Assembly: GCF_900128985.1 (NCBI RefSeq)
Contig: NZ_FQUC01000002.1
Coordinates: 248,001 to 312,000 of the forward strand
Length of the DNA stretch: 64,000 nucleotides
Direction of reading: 5' to 3'
From: Indolivaga macrotermitis
GTDB lineage: Bacteria; Bacteroidota; Bacteroidia; Bacteroidales; Dysgonomonadaceae
Shown: in pieces, positions 18,298-27,409 of the stretch
How the letters are laid out: each line of letters opens with the position of its first letter
How positions within the stretch are numbered: the stretch's first letter is position 1
The notes under the pieces: model-generated
Seen by the model: only the letters and a program-made list of their open reading frames with translations
Database searches by the model: none
What the model was told of the DNA's origin: nothing
Translations under genes and position numbers: made by a program

Positions 18298-21200
18298 ATG
18301 AAAAGGATTTTGCTTTTATTACTAATGACTATGGGATTTGGGATATACCTATCCGCCCAAGTTACAACCTCATCGATGAGCGGAAAAATAACAGGTACGA
18401 ACAATGAGGTCATCATTGGAGCTACGGTTCAAGCTATACATGAGCCTTCGGGTACATTTTACGGTGGAGCAACGAATGCCGATGGACGTTATACGATTCA
18501 GGGTATGCGTGTCGGAGGTCCTTACAATATAAAGATATCTTATGTAGGGTACGAAACAGTCGTTTTCTCTGATGTAACACTCAAATTAGGTGAAACTGCA
18601 AATATTTCAACTTCTTTGAAAGAGTCAAGCCAATCGTTAAATGAAGTAGTAATAGTTGGTAAGTCCGGTATTGCAGCTAACAAAACAGGCGCAGCAGCCA
18701 GTCTGAGTGCTGACGAAATTGACCGCATGCCTTCTATCACACATGGCATTGCCGATGTTATCCGTCTGACTCCACAGGTAAATATAAGTAATACCGGTGC
18801 AATGTCTTTTGCCGGAACAAACAATCGCTATAACAGTTTTCAGATCGATGGTGCAATGAATAATGATGTTTTCGGTTTGACAAGTAACGGCTCCAATGGT
18901 GGACAGGCAGGAGCTCAACCCGTATCTATGGAAACGATCGAACAGATTCAGATAAATATTGCACCCTTCGATGTTACTCAATCCGGATTTACAGGTGGAG
19001 CGATTAACGCCATTACAAAATCGGGAACTAATACCTTCCATGGTTCTGCATATGGTTTTGGAAACAATCAGGATTTGATAGGAAAAAAATATACCCTGAT
19101 GAACGGACAGACCAGCGAAAAATATGACAAACAATCCGAATATCAGGCAGGTATCACATTAGGAGGTCCTATCATTAAAAACAAGTTGTTCTTTTTTGCC
19201 AACTACGAAAAAGCAAATAAGAAATATCCGAATGCATATGGACTAGGATCTTCTGCTTCGAATATTGATGCAAACGAGGCTCAAAAGATTTTGAATACGA
19301 TAAAAGAAATGGCCGAAGCGCAAGGTGTAACCTACAATGGAGCTTTCAGCAACTCGGACGTGTACACAGAATCGGACAAAGCCGGTGCAAAATTAGATTG
19401 GAATATCAATGATAAACATAAGGCTACTGTTCGTTGGAGTTTGGTTTCTGCCAAACAATTAAACAGCGCTAGTTCTGCATCTAACCTGAACACTTCGGAT
19501 TATAGTTACGATTTTGTATCCAAAACAAACACATTTATTGCCGAATTGCAAAGTCGTTTTTCAGATAACTTAAGTAATGAGTTCCGTGCTTCGTATGTCC
19601 GTGCACGTGATCAACGTGACCCGGGTAGTCCGTTCCCGATGATCAGCATATCGAATGTAGGAGATGGAACATTAAACATTGGTAACGAACGTTCTTCTAT
19701 GGCTAACTCTCTGGATCAGGATATCTGGTCGTTTACCGATAACCTTACTTTATATAAAGGAAACCATACCTTCACACTTGGTACACACAATGAATTCTAT
19801 AATTTTTCGAATCTCTTTATTCAGGATGCTTATGGTACTTACTACTATAATAGTGTCGATATTTCTATGCAGGTAAGATTCGCCAGTACCGTTTCGCGCA
19901 GGCAAATGTAGATGTAACAGGAGACCCTTTATGGAAAGCAACGTTCGGAGCAGGACAATTAGGGCTTTATGCTCAAGACAAATGGAATGTAACCGACAAG
20001 CTGGACGTGACTTTAGGTCTTCGTATGGATATTCCTCTATTTTTTGATACTCCTACCGAAAATGCAGGATTCAACGAATATGCTGCTTCTAAGGGCTGGG
20101 GCTATAAAACAAACCAGAAATTAAGCAGCACCCCTCTATTCTCTCCACGTCTAGGATTCCGCTGGGTTGCAGACGATTATGAAAAACTGGTTCTACGAGG
20201 AGGATTAGGTATCTTTACCGGACGTATTCCTTTTGTATGGTTAAGCAATAATTTTTCGAATACAGGTATACAGCTATCTACATATAATACTACTTCCGCA
20301 GGTGATTTATCGTTGATTTTGGATCCGAATAAACAGACTCAAAATACAGATTTACTAACTGCTGCCGGTAGCCAGACAATTAATGTATTTAGTGACGATT
20401 TTAAATTTGCGCAAAACTTCCGTATCAATTTAGGATTGGATTTCGAAGTGGGAGGTATCGACTGGACCGCCGAAGCCATCTATTCAAAAACCTTGAACGA
20501 TATCCTTTATCAGAATCTGGCGTATGATATGAATGGAAAAACTTTAGGAGAAACAGTGTCCGGGCTTACATTCGATCAACGTCCGATGTTTGAAAGAGTA
20601 ACAACCGGAACGGATTATGCTTACATCTATGCTTTGTCTAATACAAGTAAAGGCTATACTTATAACCTATCCTTAAAGGGAGAAAAGAAGTTTGATTTCG
20701 GTCTAGACCTGATGGCTTCTTACACATTTACCCGCTCTAAATCCTTAAATAGCGGAACCTCTTCAGTCGCACAATCAAACTGGGCTTACAACTATACCAG
20801 AGGAGATGCGAATAATCCCGAATTAGGATTCTCTGCTTTCAATACACCTCACCGTATCAATGCTTCGGTGTTCTATCATAAGGAATACGGAAGATCCAGC
20901 TGTAATTCTTGGACAACAACAGTCGGTCTGCTCTATACAGGTTCATCAGGGGCACCTTATTCAATATATTATAACGGAGACCTAAACGGTGATAGCTCAA
21001 ATGGTAATGACCTTATCTTCATACCTACTGATGCACAAATCGACCAAATGCCGTTTCTGGCTACAAGCGCTTATACTGTAGAACAACAGAGAGCCAATAT
21101 GAAATCATGGGTTGCTAATGACTCTTACCTGAGTAAACATCGCGGGGAATATTATGACCGTTATGCAGATAATGAAGATTTTGAGCATCATTTCGACTTC

Positions 21201-21470
21201 CATATCGCACAGAAACTAAACTTTAATGTCTGTGACAGAACTCATTCTCTGGAACTTTCATTTGACATCATAAATGTAGGTAACATGTTCAACAAGAAAT
21301 GGGGACATTATGCTTCTGCCGGAGGTTCGGCTACATATTACAGCCCTATAACTTATAATAGTTCTTCGCAAGCCTTTCAGTTTCTTCATGATGCCGATTA
21401 CAACATGCGTTCATATAGCGATTATTATTCTCGCTGGAGAGGCCAAGTCGGTTTGAAATACATTTTTTAA
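18298..21470 (+). pseudogene. Oar-like TonB-dependent receptor, frameshifted
   Basis: Two adjacent frames make one receptor of about 1057 residues. Frame 1 (18298-19911) has a signal peptide, a carboxypeptidase-regulatory domain (SGKITGTNNEVIIGATV), a plug with NRYNSFQIDGAMNNDVFG, and the barrel start. It derails after GTCGAT at 19855-19860. The following bases read FYAGKIRQYRFAQANVDV in the next frame, which continues through LYAQDKWNVTDKLDVTLGLR to the C-terminal barrel end VGLKYIF at 21470. Inserting one base near 19861 (GATAT to GATGAT) restores the frame and gives 3174 nt, a whole number of codons. The Oar-like family normally has 1000-1100 residues. Everything else looks intact, so this is a very recent inactivation, programmed slippage or a sequencing error. 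A translation restart at 20007 would lack signal and plug. Confidence 0.85.
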
Positions 21471-21500
21471 ACAACTAACTTCCTTCTATAAATATTTGAT

Positions 21501-21534
21501 TTCAGGCATTGTTTGTATATTTACAATGCCTGAA
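21501..21534 (+). terminator. Intrinsic terminator after the TonB receptor
   Basis: TTCAGGCATTGT (21501-21512) pairs perfectly with ACAATGCCTGAA (21523-21534), followed by ATTTTATC. Confidence 0.75.
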
Positions 21535-21556
21535 ATTTTATCATAAAGAATAAACT

Positions 21557-22774
21557 ATGAGACCTTATTTTATCAAAATTTTCATCTGCTTTGTATTTTT
21601 TTCCAACCTTCAGCTTTCATCTGCAAAAGACGGAAAAAAAGAAGATAAAAATTATACAATCATTGTTTCTTTAGACGGTTTCAGATGGGATTATCCTCAG
21701 TTATATAATACCCCTAACTTAGATAAAATATCTCACAGAGGGGTTAGTGCAGTAATGAAGCCATCATACCCATCTTCTACTTTCCCTAATCATTACACTT
21801 TAATAACAGGGCTTGTTCCCGATCACCATGGCATAATAAACAATACATTCTGGGATAGAAAAAACGAACGTCAATACAGTATGGGCGATTCTATTACCCG
21901 TAATAATTCGAACTACTATAAAGGCGAGCCTATCTGGATCACTGCCGAAAAGCAAAGCGTTACAACAGGTAGTTTGTACTGGATCGGTTCAGACATAGCC
22001 ATAAAAGGAATGCATCCTACCTATTATAAAGTGTGGGCAGACGAACCACGTCTGACTTTCGCCCAACGGATCGATACTGCCTTGGTATGGCTCAATAAAA
22101 CGGAGTCAGAACGTCCGCATCTTATTACCCTGTATATGGAAGAGCCGGATGGAACCGGGCACCGATTTGGACCTAATGGAGAGGAAACACGCAATACGGT
22201 ACAAATGGTAGATAGCTTGATAGGCGTTTTAATTAAAGGTATTGATAGTCTGAGTTTTTCAAAACAGGTAAACTTAATCGTAACTTCGGATCATGGTATG
22301 ACCAATATTTCCCCGGAACGTTTCATAAACGTCAATGATTACCTTAAACCCGAATGGTATCAACGTATTGCTGGGTCGAATCCGTCTTCTATATTTTGTG
22401 ATACAAACTATTGTGATTCAATTTATAATATCTTATCTGAAGTAGATCACATACGCGTTTTCAAAAAGGATGAGATATCTCCTTCCCTCAATTATGGTAC
22501 AAATGAAAATATAGGAGACTTGATTGTTATTGCAGATTGTGGCTGGCAATTCGGATTTAGCTCACTACCAACACATGGTGCACATGGATATGATACGGCT
22601 TGCACTGATATGCATGTTATCTTTTTTGCTTATGGCCCCGATTTTAAAGAGAATTATAAAGGAACAATGTTTGACAATACTGCAATCTATTCGTTATTAG
22701 CTAATCTTTTAGGAATCGAGCCCGCTAAAACAGACGGGGATATAAATCAAATAACACAATTCCTCCGAGAATAA
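21557..22774 (+). CDS. Exported nucleotide pyrophosphatase/phosphodiesterase (NPP family)
   Basis: A 405-residue exported enzyme of the alkaline-phosphatase superfamily that hydrolyses phosphodiester or pyrophosphate bonds. A signal peptide precedes VSLDGFRWDY (metal aspartate). The nucleophile is the Thr of YPSSTFPNHYTLITG, and later metal ligands are in EEPDGTGHRFGP, VTSDHGMT and THGAHGYD. This is the full NPP motif set at normal length. It faces Ppx/GppA convergently and lies just upstream of a nucleic-acid-degrading locus, so it may help release nucleotides or phosphate in the periplasm (inference). Confidence 0.88.
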   Translation: MRPYFIKIFICFVFFSNLQLSSAKDGKKEDKNYTIIVSLDGFRWDYPQLYNTPNLDKISHRGVSAVMKPSYPSSTFPNHYTLITGLVPDHHGIINNTFWDRKNERQYSMGDSITRNNSNYYKGEPIWITAEKQSVTTGSLYWIGSDIAIKGMHPTYYKVWADEPRLTFAQRIDTALVWLNKTESERPHLITLYMEEPDGTGHRFGPNGEETRNTVQMVDSLIGVLIKGIDSLSFSKQVNLIVTSDHGMTNISPERFINVNDYLKPEWYQRIAGSNPSSIFCDTNYCDSIYNILSEVDHIRVFKKDEISPSLNYGTNENIGDLIVIADCGWQFGFSSLPTHGAHGYDTACTDMHVIFFAYGPDFKENYKGTMFDNTAIYSLLANLLGIEPAKTDGDINQITQFLRE

Positions 22775-22805
22775 TCAATCTTTAATAATTAATATGTAAT
22801 AAGCT

Positions 22806-22848
22806 ATATCCAATGTACAACATCAAAATTGTATCTTGGATATTTTTT
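22806..22848 (+). terminator. Terminator of the NPP gene, overlapping the ppx 3' end
   Basis: ATATCCAA at 22806-22813 pairs with TTGGATAT at 22836-22843, with further pairing between TACAA (22816-22820) and TTGTA (22829-22833), followed by a T-run. It reaches into the last codons of the convergent gene. Confidence 0.55.
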
Positions 22849-23716
22849 CCGAATACAAATTTCGGATCATACCGTCGGCTAATCCGATAACCGGAATTTC
22901 TATTTCTTCTGCTTTCAGTATTTTCATCAGGTGTAAATAAATCTTTATAGCTGGCATTATTACCATCGCCCTGTTTAATCCTATCTTAGCACTAAAGATA
23001 AACTCTTCGTAATCCATCTCTTTAAGATAAATGTAATATTTATTTAGGTCGTATCTCTTTATTTTTCCTCGTTTCCGGAAAATAGAATTCAGCTGGTTGA
23101 TATTCCCTCCTGAACCCATTAATATTAGTTCTTTGTGCCCATTTCGTACGGACTGCATCCACGTCTCAAGTTTTTTCCACTCTGATAATTCTTCTTCTTT
23201 TTTCAAGGGACGTATTGTACCCAGATCAAAAGATTTATATACAGGTTTCTGGTTTTTCACGAATGCTGTGATCTCTGTACAACCTCCGCCGACATCTGCA
23301 ACTACATATACTTTATTATCGTCATCTCTTCTGTTTTCTAAATTCAAACCGATTAGGCGAGCCTCTTCATCCGTAGATATAATATTGATATATTGCCGGG
23401 TACTATTCCAAAGATAATCAACTATTTCATTAGCATTCGCAGCTTCCCTTAAGGCAGAAGTAGCACAAATAGACCAGTATTCGACCTCATTAATTTGAAC
23501 CAATGAAATAAAAGTTTTTATTAACTCCGACAACTTTCTTATTTTCTCTTCAGAAACATATCCCATAGAGAATGTATCCTCTCCTAATTGTAGTGGTACC
23601 CTTGTAAATGAAGCAGTTCTTAAAGCTATTTTATTATTACTGTTAATTGCGTCACTTATAAGTAATTTGACAGAGTTAGAACCTATATCAATAGCAGCCA
23701 AACGATTAATATTCAT
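22823..23716 (-). CDS. Ppx/GppA family exopolyphosphatase-like protein
   Basis: A 297-residue member of the ASKHA phosphotransferase fold. The phosphate-1 motif is RLAAIDIGSNSVKLLISD, the phosphate-2 motif is VYVVADVGGGCTEITAF, and the ICATSALREAANANEIV segment is typical. Family members cleave polyphosphate or pppGpp. It is the short single-domain form, without the C-terminal HD-like domain of E. coli Ppx. The ATG at 23716 is chosen; the longer frame starts with TTG. It stands alone. Confidence 0.85.
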   Translation of the reverse strand: MNINRLAAIDIGSNSVKLLISDAINSNNKIALRTASFTRVPLQLGEDTFSMGYVSEEKIRKLSELIKTFISLVQINEVEYWSICATSALREAANANEIVDYLWNSTRQYINIISTDEEARLIGLNLENRRDDDNKVYVVADVGGGCTEITAFVKNQKPVYKSFDLGTIRPLKKEEELSEWKKLETWMQSVRNGHKELILMGSGGNINQLNSIFRKRGKIKRYDLNKYYIYLKEMDYEEFIFSAKIGLNRAMVIMPAIKIYLHLMKILKAEEIEIPVIGLADGMIRNLYSEKISKIQF

Positions 23717-24005
23717 AAGAATTGTTTTTATCAAAAGTATTTCATGAAAGTTTCAATATCATTAATTAAAAGTTAATTAGAACATAAGCTTTTATTAATC
23801 AGCAGCTAAACCTCTTTTCTTAATAAGAATCATCTACAATACAACCAAAGTATGTACGAAACGAAGCGTTGTAATAACTTAACATCCTATTAATATCTAC
23901 GAAACGATATTGAGAGAATATAATTTAACCTTTGCAAATGAAAACAAATCGGAAAGCTGAAAATAAAACAACATTCATCATCAAGAGTTAAATCAAGAGA
24001 ATATT

Positions 24006-25592
24006 ATGAGAATCAACCGTATACTACTAATTACTCTACTATTAGGTATTTTTTATTCATGCGAAAGTGAAAAAGATATATCAGATCATAATTCTTCTGC
24101 AGCCATACAGTTTACTTCTGAGATAAACAATAATGACATACAAACCAGAGCCTATAACTCTTTGTGGGAAAATGAAGACAAAATAGGGGTTTTTATGAAA
24201 ACATCCGGAATACAATTGTCAGACCAATCAATTGTAAACGGATACTCAAATATAATATACACAACCACCGGAAACGGTACATTTACGGCAAAAAACGAAG
24301 AGCAAAATATCCATTTCCCGGAAAACAATTCGGCTGTCGATTTCATTGCATATTATCCTTATCAGAACAATATCAACAATTATATCTATAAAGTTGATAT
24401 AATTGACCAGAGTATACCTCAGCATATAGACCTGTTATATTCAAACAATATAACAAATGCATCCCTGAGCAATCCTTCGAATTCATTGCAGTTTTCACAC
24501 CAACTTTCGAAAATCAGTTTTAATATAAGTGCAAGTGAGGATGTATCGAGTTTGAATGGAATTCGGGTAAGTGCTTCCGGACTTAAAACATTAGCCGATT
24601 TTAGCCTGATTGATGGCACCCTTACTGCTGACGAAAACTCCACTGGAAATATAGATTTTAAGACGTCAGTTAATTCAAACTCAGCATCAGCCGAAGCAAT
24701 ATTGATTCCAGACGGAGGAGGCTCAGGACGAATCGTTACTTTCTACTTACCTGATGTAGGTTCTTTTAAATGGGAAATTCCATCGGGAACAAGATTGGAA
24801 AAGGGAAAAAAATACACATATAATATAACTCTAAATGGCGGAGGTATTGTTGTAAAGCCCGAAAATGGTTGGGTGGAAACTCCCCTTATGAACAATTTAC
24901 CGACCAATGCGACTTATATCTCACATATGATACCGAACAGTACACGAATAAGAAACTATTCGATGCTCTATGATACCAAATATAAATTGGCTTATTGGGT
25001 AGCATATCCTATGCATGGCTACTATTTAGGAGATTCGGGCAGAAGCGATGCCTGGGGATATGATCCTTCAATCAGCCAAGCATTTCAAGCTTACCTCAAA
25101 AGTGGATATGGTATAAGTGGTATCGATAGAGGCCATCAGATACCAAGTGCAGACAGGACAATTAATACAAATACGAATAAGACTACTTTCTATTATACAA
25201 ATATGACACCACAAGCCAGCACTTTGAATCAACAAATGTGGGCGAACCTCGAGAGTCAGATCAGAACATGGACACAGAGATGCGATACACTATACGTAGT
25301 TACAGGTGCTATGATTACAACAAGCACCGATAATACGATAGAATATGTTACTGATAATAATAACCAATCCGTTGCAAAGCCAAAGTATTACTATAAAGCT
25401 TTAGCCCAAAGAATTAATAATGTCTATTATACAATTGCTTTCAAGATGGATAACAAGACATATAGTAGTGGAGGAAGCTACAATAATTACAAAATGACAA
25501 TCCAGCAACTGGAACAGGAGACTGGGCTTACATTCTTCCCATCAATATCAGCGTCAAGTAAAAACAGTATTGATGCATCCCATTGGAATTAA
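24006..25592 (+). CDS. Fimbrillin-like lipoprotein fused to DNA/RNA non-specific endonuclease
   Basis: A 528-residue lipoprotein (TLLLGIFYSCES lipobox). Residues ~35-290 are fimbrillin/Mfa-like: a TRAYNSLWENEDKIGVFM start, IAYYPYQNN, the IDLLYSNN motif and SLQFSHQLSKISFNI. Residues ~300-528 form a DNA/RNA non-specific (NUC1-type) endonuclease with the catalytic DRGH motif at residues 374-377 and the metal-site segment YYTNMTPQASTLNQQ. The enzyme should be anchored on the outer membrane and cut external DNA or RNA. It starts a plus-strand series with a second fimbrillin-like gene 37 nt downstream, then a TonB receptor, an OB-fold lipoprotein and an EEP nuclease. Confidence 0.85.
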   Translation: MRINRILLITLLLGIFYSCESEKDISDHNSSAAIQFTSEINNNDIQTRAYNSLWENEDKIGVFMKTSGIQLSDQSIVNGYSNIIYTTTGNGTFTAKNEEQNIHFPENNSAVDFIAYYPYQNNINNYIYKVDIIDQSIPQHIDLLYSNNITNASLSNPSNSLQFSHQLSKISFNISASEDVSSLNGIRVSASGLKTLADFSLIDGTLTADENSTGNIDFKTSVNSNSASAEAILIPDGGGSGRIVTFYLPDVGSFKWEIPSGTRLEKGKKYTYNITLNGGGIVVKPENGWVETPLMNNLPTNATYISHMIPNSTRIRNYSMLYDTKYKLAYWVAYPMHGYYLGDSGRSDAWGYDPSISQAFQAYLKSGYGISGIDRGHQIPSADRTINTNTNKTTFYYTNMTPQASTLNQQMWANLESQIRTWTQRCDTLYVVTGAMITTSTDNTIEYVTDNNNQSVAKPKYYYKALAQRINNVYYTIAFKMDNKTYSSGGSYNNYKMTIQQLEQETGLTFFPSISASSKNSIDASHWN

Positions 25593-25629
25593 GACGTTCT
25601 AGATACACTTTTAATTAAAACCAACTCTT

Positions 25630-27324
25630 ATGAAATTTAGGAATTTACTATCTATTACATGTATTGCTATGTTGGGTCTTTCAGCTTGCAATAATGATGA
25701 CGAACCGAACTTTGGAGGTTTAAACCAAAACTATGCGACATTCGATGGTGCTATCGAAAGTATGGGAGCATTAAAAACAAGAGCATCAGGAACTACCTGG
25801 GATTCTGGCGACGCAATAGGTGTCTATATGAAAGCTACAGGAGCTGATATATCTACCAGTAGTGCAATAAATATTAAATACACCACTCCCGGAGACGGAG
25901 CATTCACTGCTGCCAGTACAGGTATCGAACTTCCATCTGACGGAAGTAATGTTGATTTTGTAGCATATTACCCTTACCAAACAACTATTACAGGCCAGAC
26001 TTATCCGATAAACGTATCTAATCAATCTGACCTGACAAAGATCGATTTATTGTATTCTAACAATGCAACAAATACAAATAAGACTAATTCTGCTATTGCT
26101 CTGAACTTTAAGCACAAGCTTTCTCAGTTGATACTGAATATCACAGCAGGTGGTGGAGTAAGCTCTTTATCAGGATTAAGCTTATCTGTAAGCGGTTTGA
26201 CTACAGACGGTAATTTTAGTTTAGCTGATGCCACTACTACACTGGGAACAACTAAGGCAGTCTTAACTCCGGTAGTAAGTGTAGCTACAGCTGCAACTGT
26301 AAATGCAATATTGATACCGGGAGATAACCTGAATAACGGAAAACTGACTTTCTCTTTAAATGGCAAGGTATATGAATGGACTCCTGATGCTCAGGTTCTA
26401 GAATCGGGTAAGAAATATACATATTCTGTTCAGCTCACTACAACCGGTATTGTTGTTGCAAATCCAAGCGGAACTATCGAAGATTGGACTGAAGGAAATA
26501 CCGGCGGATCAACTGTTATCCTTACTCCAAATGAAGGTGATGTATTTACATCGAGCAAGGCAACTGTATCTTTGGCTGCAACAGCTTCAAGCGATGTTAT
26601 TCAATTGACAACTCAAAGTACTGAGAACTGGACTGCTACATCATCTCAAACCTGGCTGACCATATCTCCTACCAATGGAACAGGTAATGCCACTATTACA
26701 CTTACCGCAGAAGCTAACACCGGAGCAGCACGTACAGCCACTATTACTTTAACTCCAGCTACAACTTCACTTAGTCCTGTTACTATCTCAGTAGAGCAAG
26801 CAGCTGCAAGCACAGGTGCGGATATTGCATTTCCCGGCTCTAATTTCGAAGACTGGTCTGCATTTCTATCAAATCTGAATAGTTACGGATTATTGCCTTT
26901 TGGTAGTCAAAGTGCAACCGGAGGACGCAACGGATCTTCTGCATTACACATAGCAGGAAGTACTACAGCTAATGAATATATGTTTACAGCTGTGGCAAGC
27001 ACCTCTACCCCTGTTTCCGCCTCTAAAATAGTTCTTTATTTAAAAGGTACAGCAACAGGTAAATCACTGTCTTTCAATGTTTATTCACCTGATGCTACCG
27101 GTGGATATTACAAATTCAATTTAGGTATCTGCAATGGAGATGCAAACCTCTCATCTTCAGGTGCAAATGCTTATACAGGATCTATAGATACAGGAGGCCA
27201 ATGGGTAAAAGTTATTCTTGATATTACAGGCTATAACTTAAGTACAACAGGTAATTTCTTTGCACTTAAGACTGGTAGTTCAGCAACTTATGACCTATAT
27301 GTAGATGATATTACTTTTGAATAA
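25630..27324 (+). CDS. Fimbrillin-like lipoprotein with BACON domain
   Basis: A 564-residue lipoprotein (CIAMLGLSACNNDD). Residues ~40-290 repeat the fimbrillin-like domain of the upstream gene (TRASGTTWDSGDAIGVYMKA, VAYYPYQT, IDLLYSNN, LNFKHKLSQLIL), showing the two are paralogues. A BACON domain follows (STENWTATSSQTWLTISP ... ARTATITLTPA). A C-terminal beta-sandwich of about 170 residues ends YDLYVDDITFE, like carbohydrate-binding modules. It has no nuclease motif; a substrate-binding or adhesive role next to the anchored nuclease is likely (inference). Confidence 0.8.
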   Translation: MKFRNLLSITCIAMLGLSACNNDDEPNFGGLNQNYATFDGAIESMGALKTRASGTTWDSGDAIGVYMKATGADISTSSAINIKYTTPGDGAFTAASTGIELPSDGSNVDFVAYYPYQTTITGQTYPINVSNQSDLTKIDLLYSNNATNTNKTNSAIALNFKHKLSQLILNITAGGGVSSLSGLSLSVSGLTTDGNFSLADATTTLGTTKAVLTPVVSVATAATVNAILIPGDNLNNGKLTFSLNGKVYEWTPDAQVLESGKKYTYSVQLTTTGIVVANPSGTIEDWTEGNTGGSTVILTPNEGDVFTSSKATVSLAATASSDVIQLTTQSTENWTATSSQTWLTISPTNGTGNATITLTAEANTGAARTATITLTPATTSLSPVTISVEQAAASTGADIAFPGSNFEDWSAFLSNLNSYGLLPFGSQSATGGRNGSSALHIAGSTTANEYMFTAVASTSTPVSASKIVLYLKGTATGKSLSFNVYSPDATGGYYKFNLGICNGDANLSSSGANAYTGSIDTGGQWVKVILDITGYNLSTTGNFFALKTGSSATYDLYVDDITFE

Positions 27325-27349
27325 ATAATATATCATTAAGATACTAATT

Positions 27350-27382
27350 ACAAGAAGGCAGGCATTTTGCCTGCCTTCTTGT
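27350..27382 (+). terminator. Strong intrinsic terminator
   Basis: A 14-bp perfect GC-rich stem, ACAAGAAGGCAGGC (27350-27363) with GCCTGCCTTCTTGT (27369-27382), a 5-nt loop and a following T-rich stretch. It separates the fimbrillin pair from the TonB receptor unit. Confidence 0.85.
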
Positions 27383-27409
27383 TTCTAAACTTTTATAGAA
27401 AGCCATATT

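Noticed and set aside
20007-21470. A separate 487-residue outer-membrane protein
   Set aside because: It is the second half of the frameshifted TonB receptor; the upstream bases in its frame continue the receptor sequence without interruption and there is no signal peptide.
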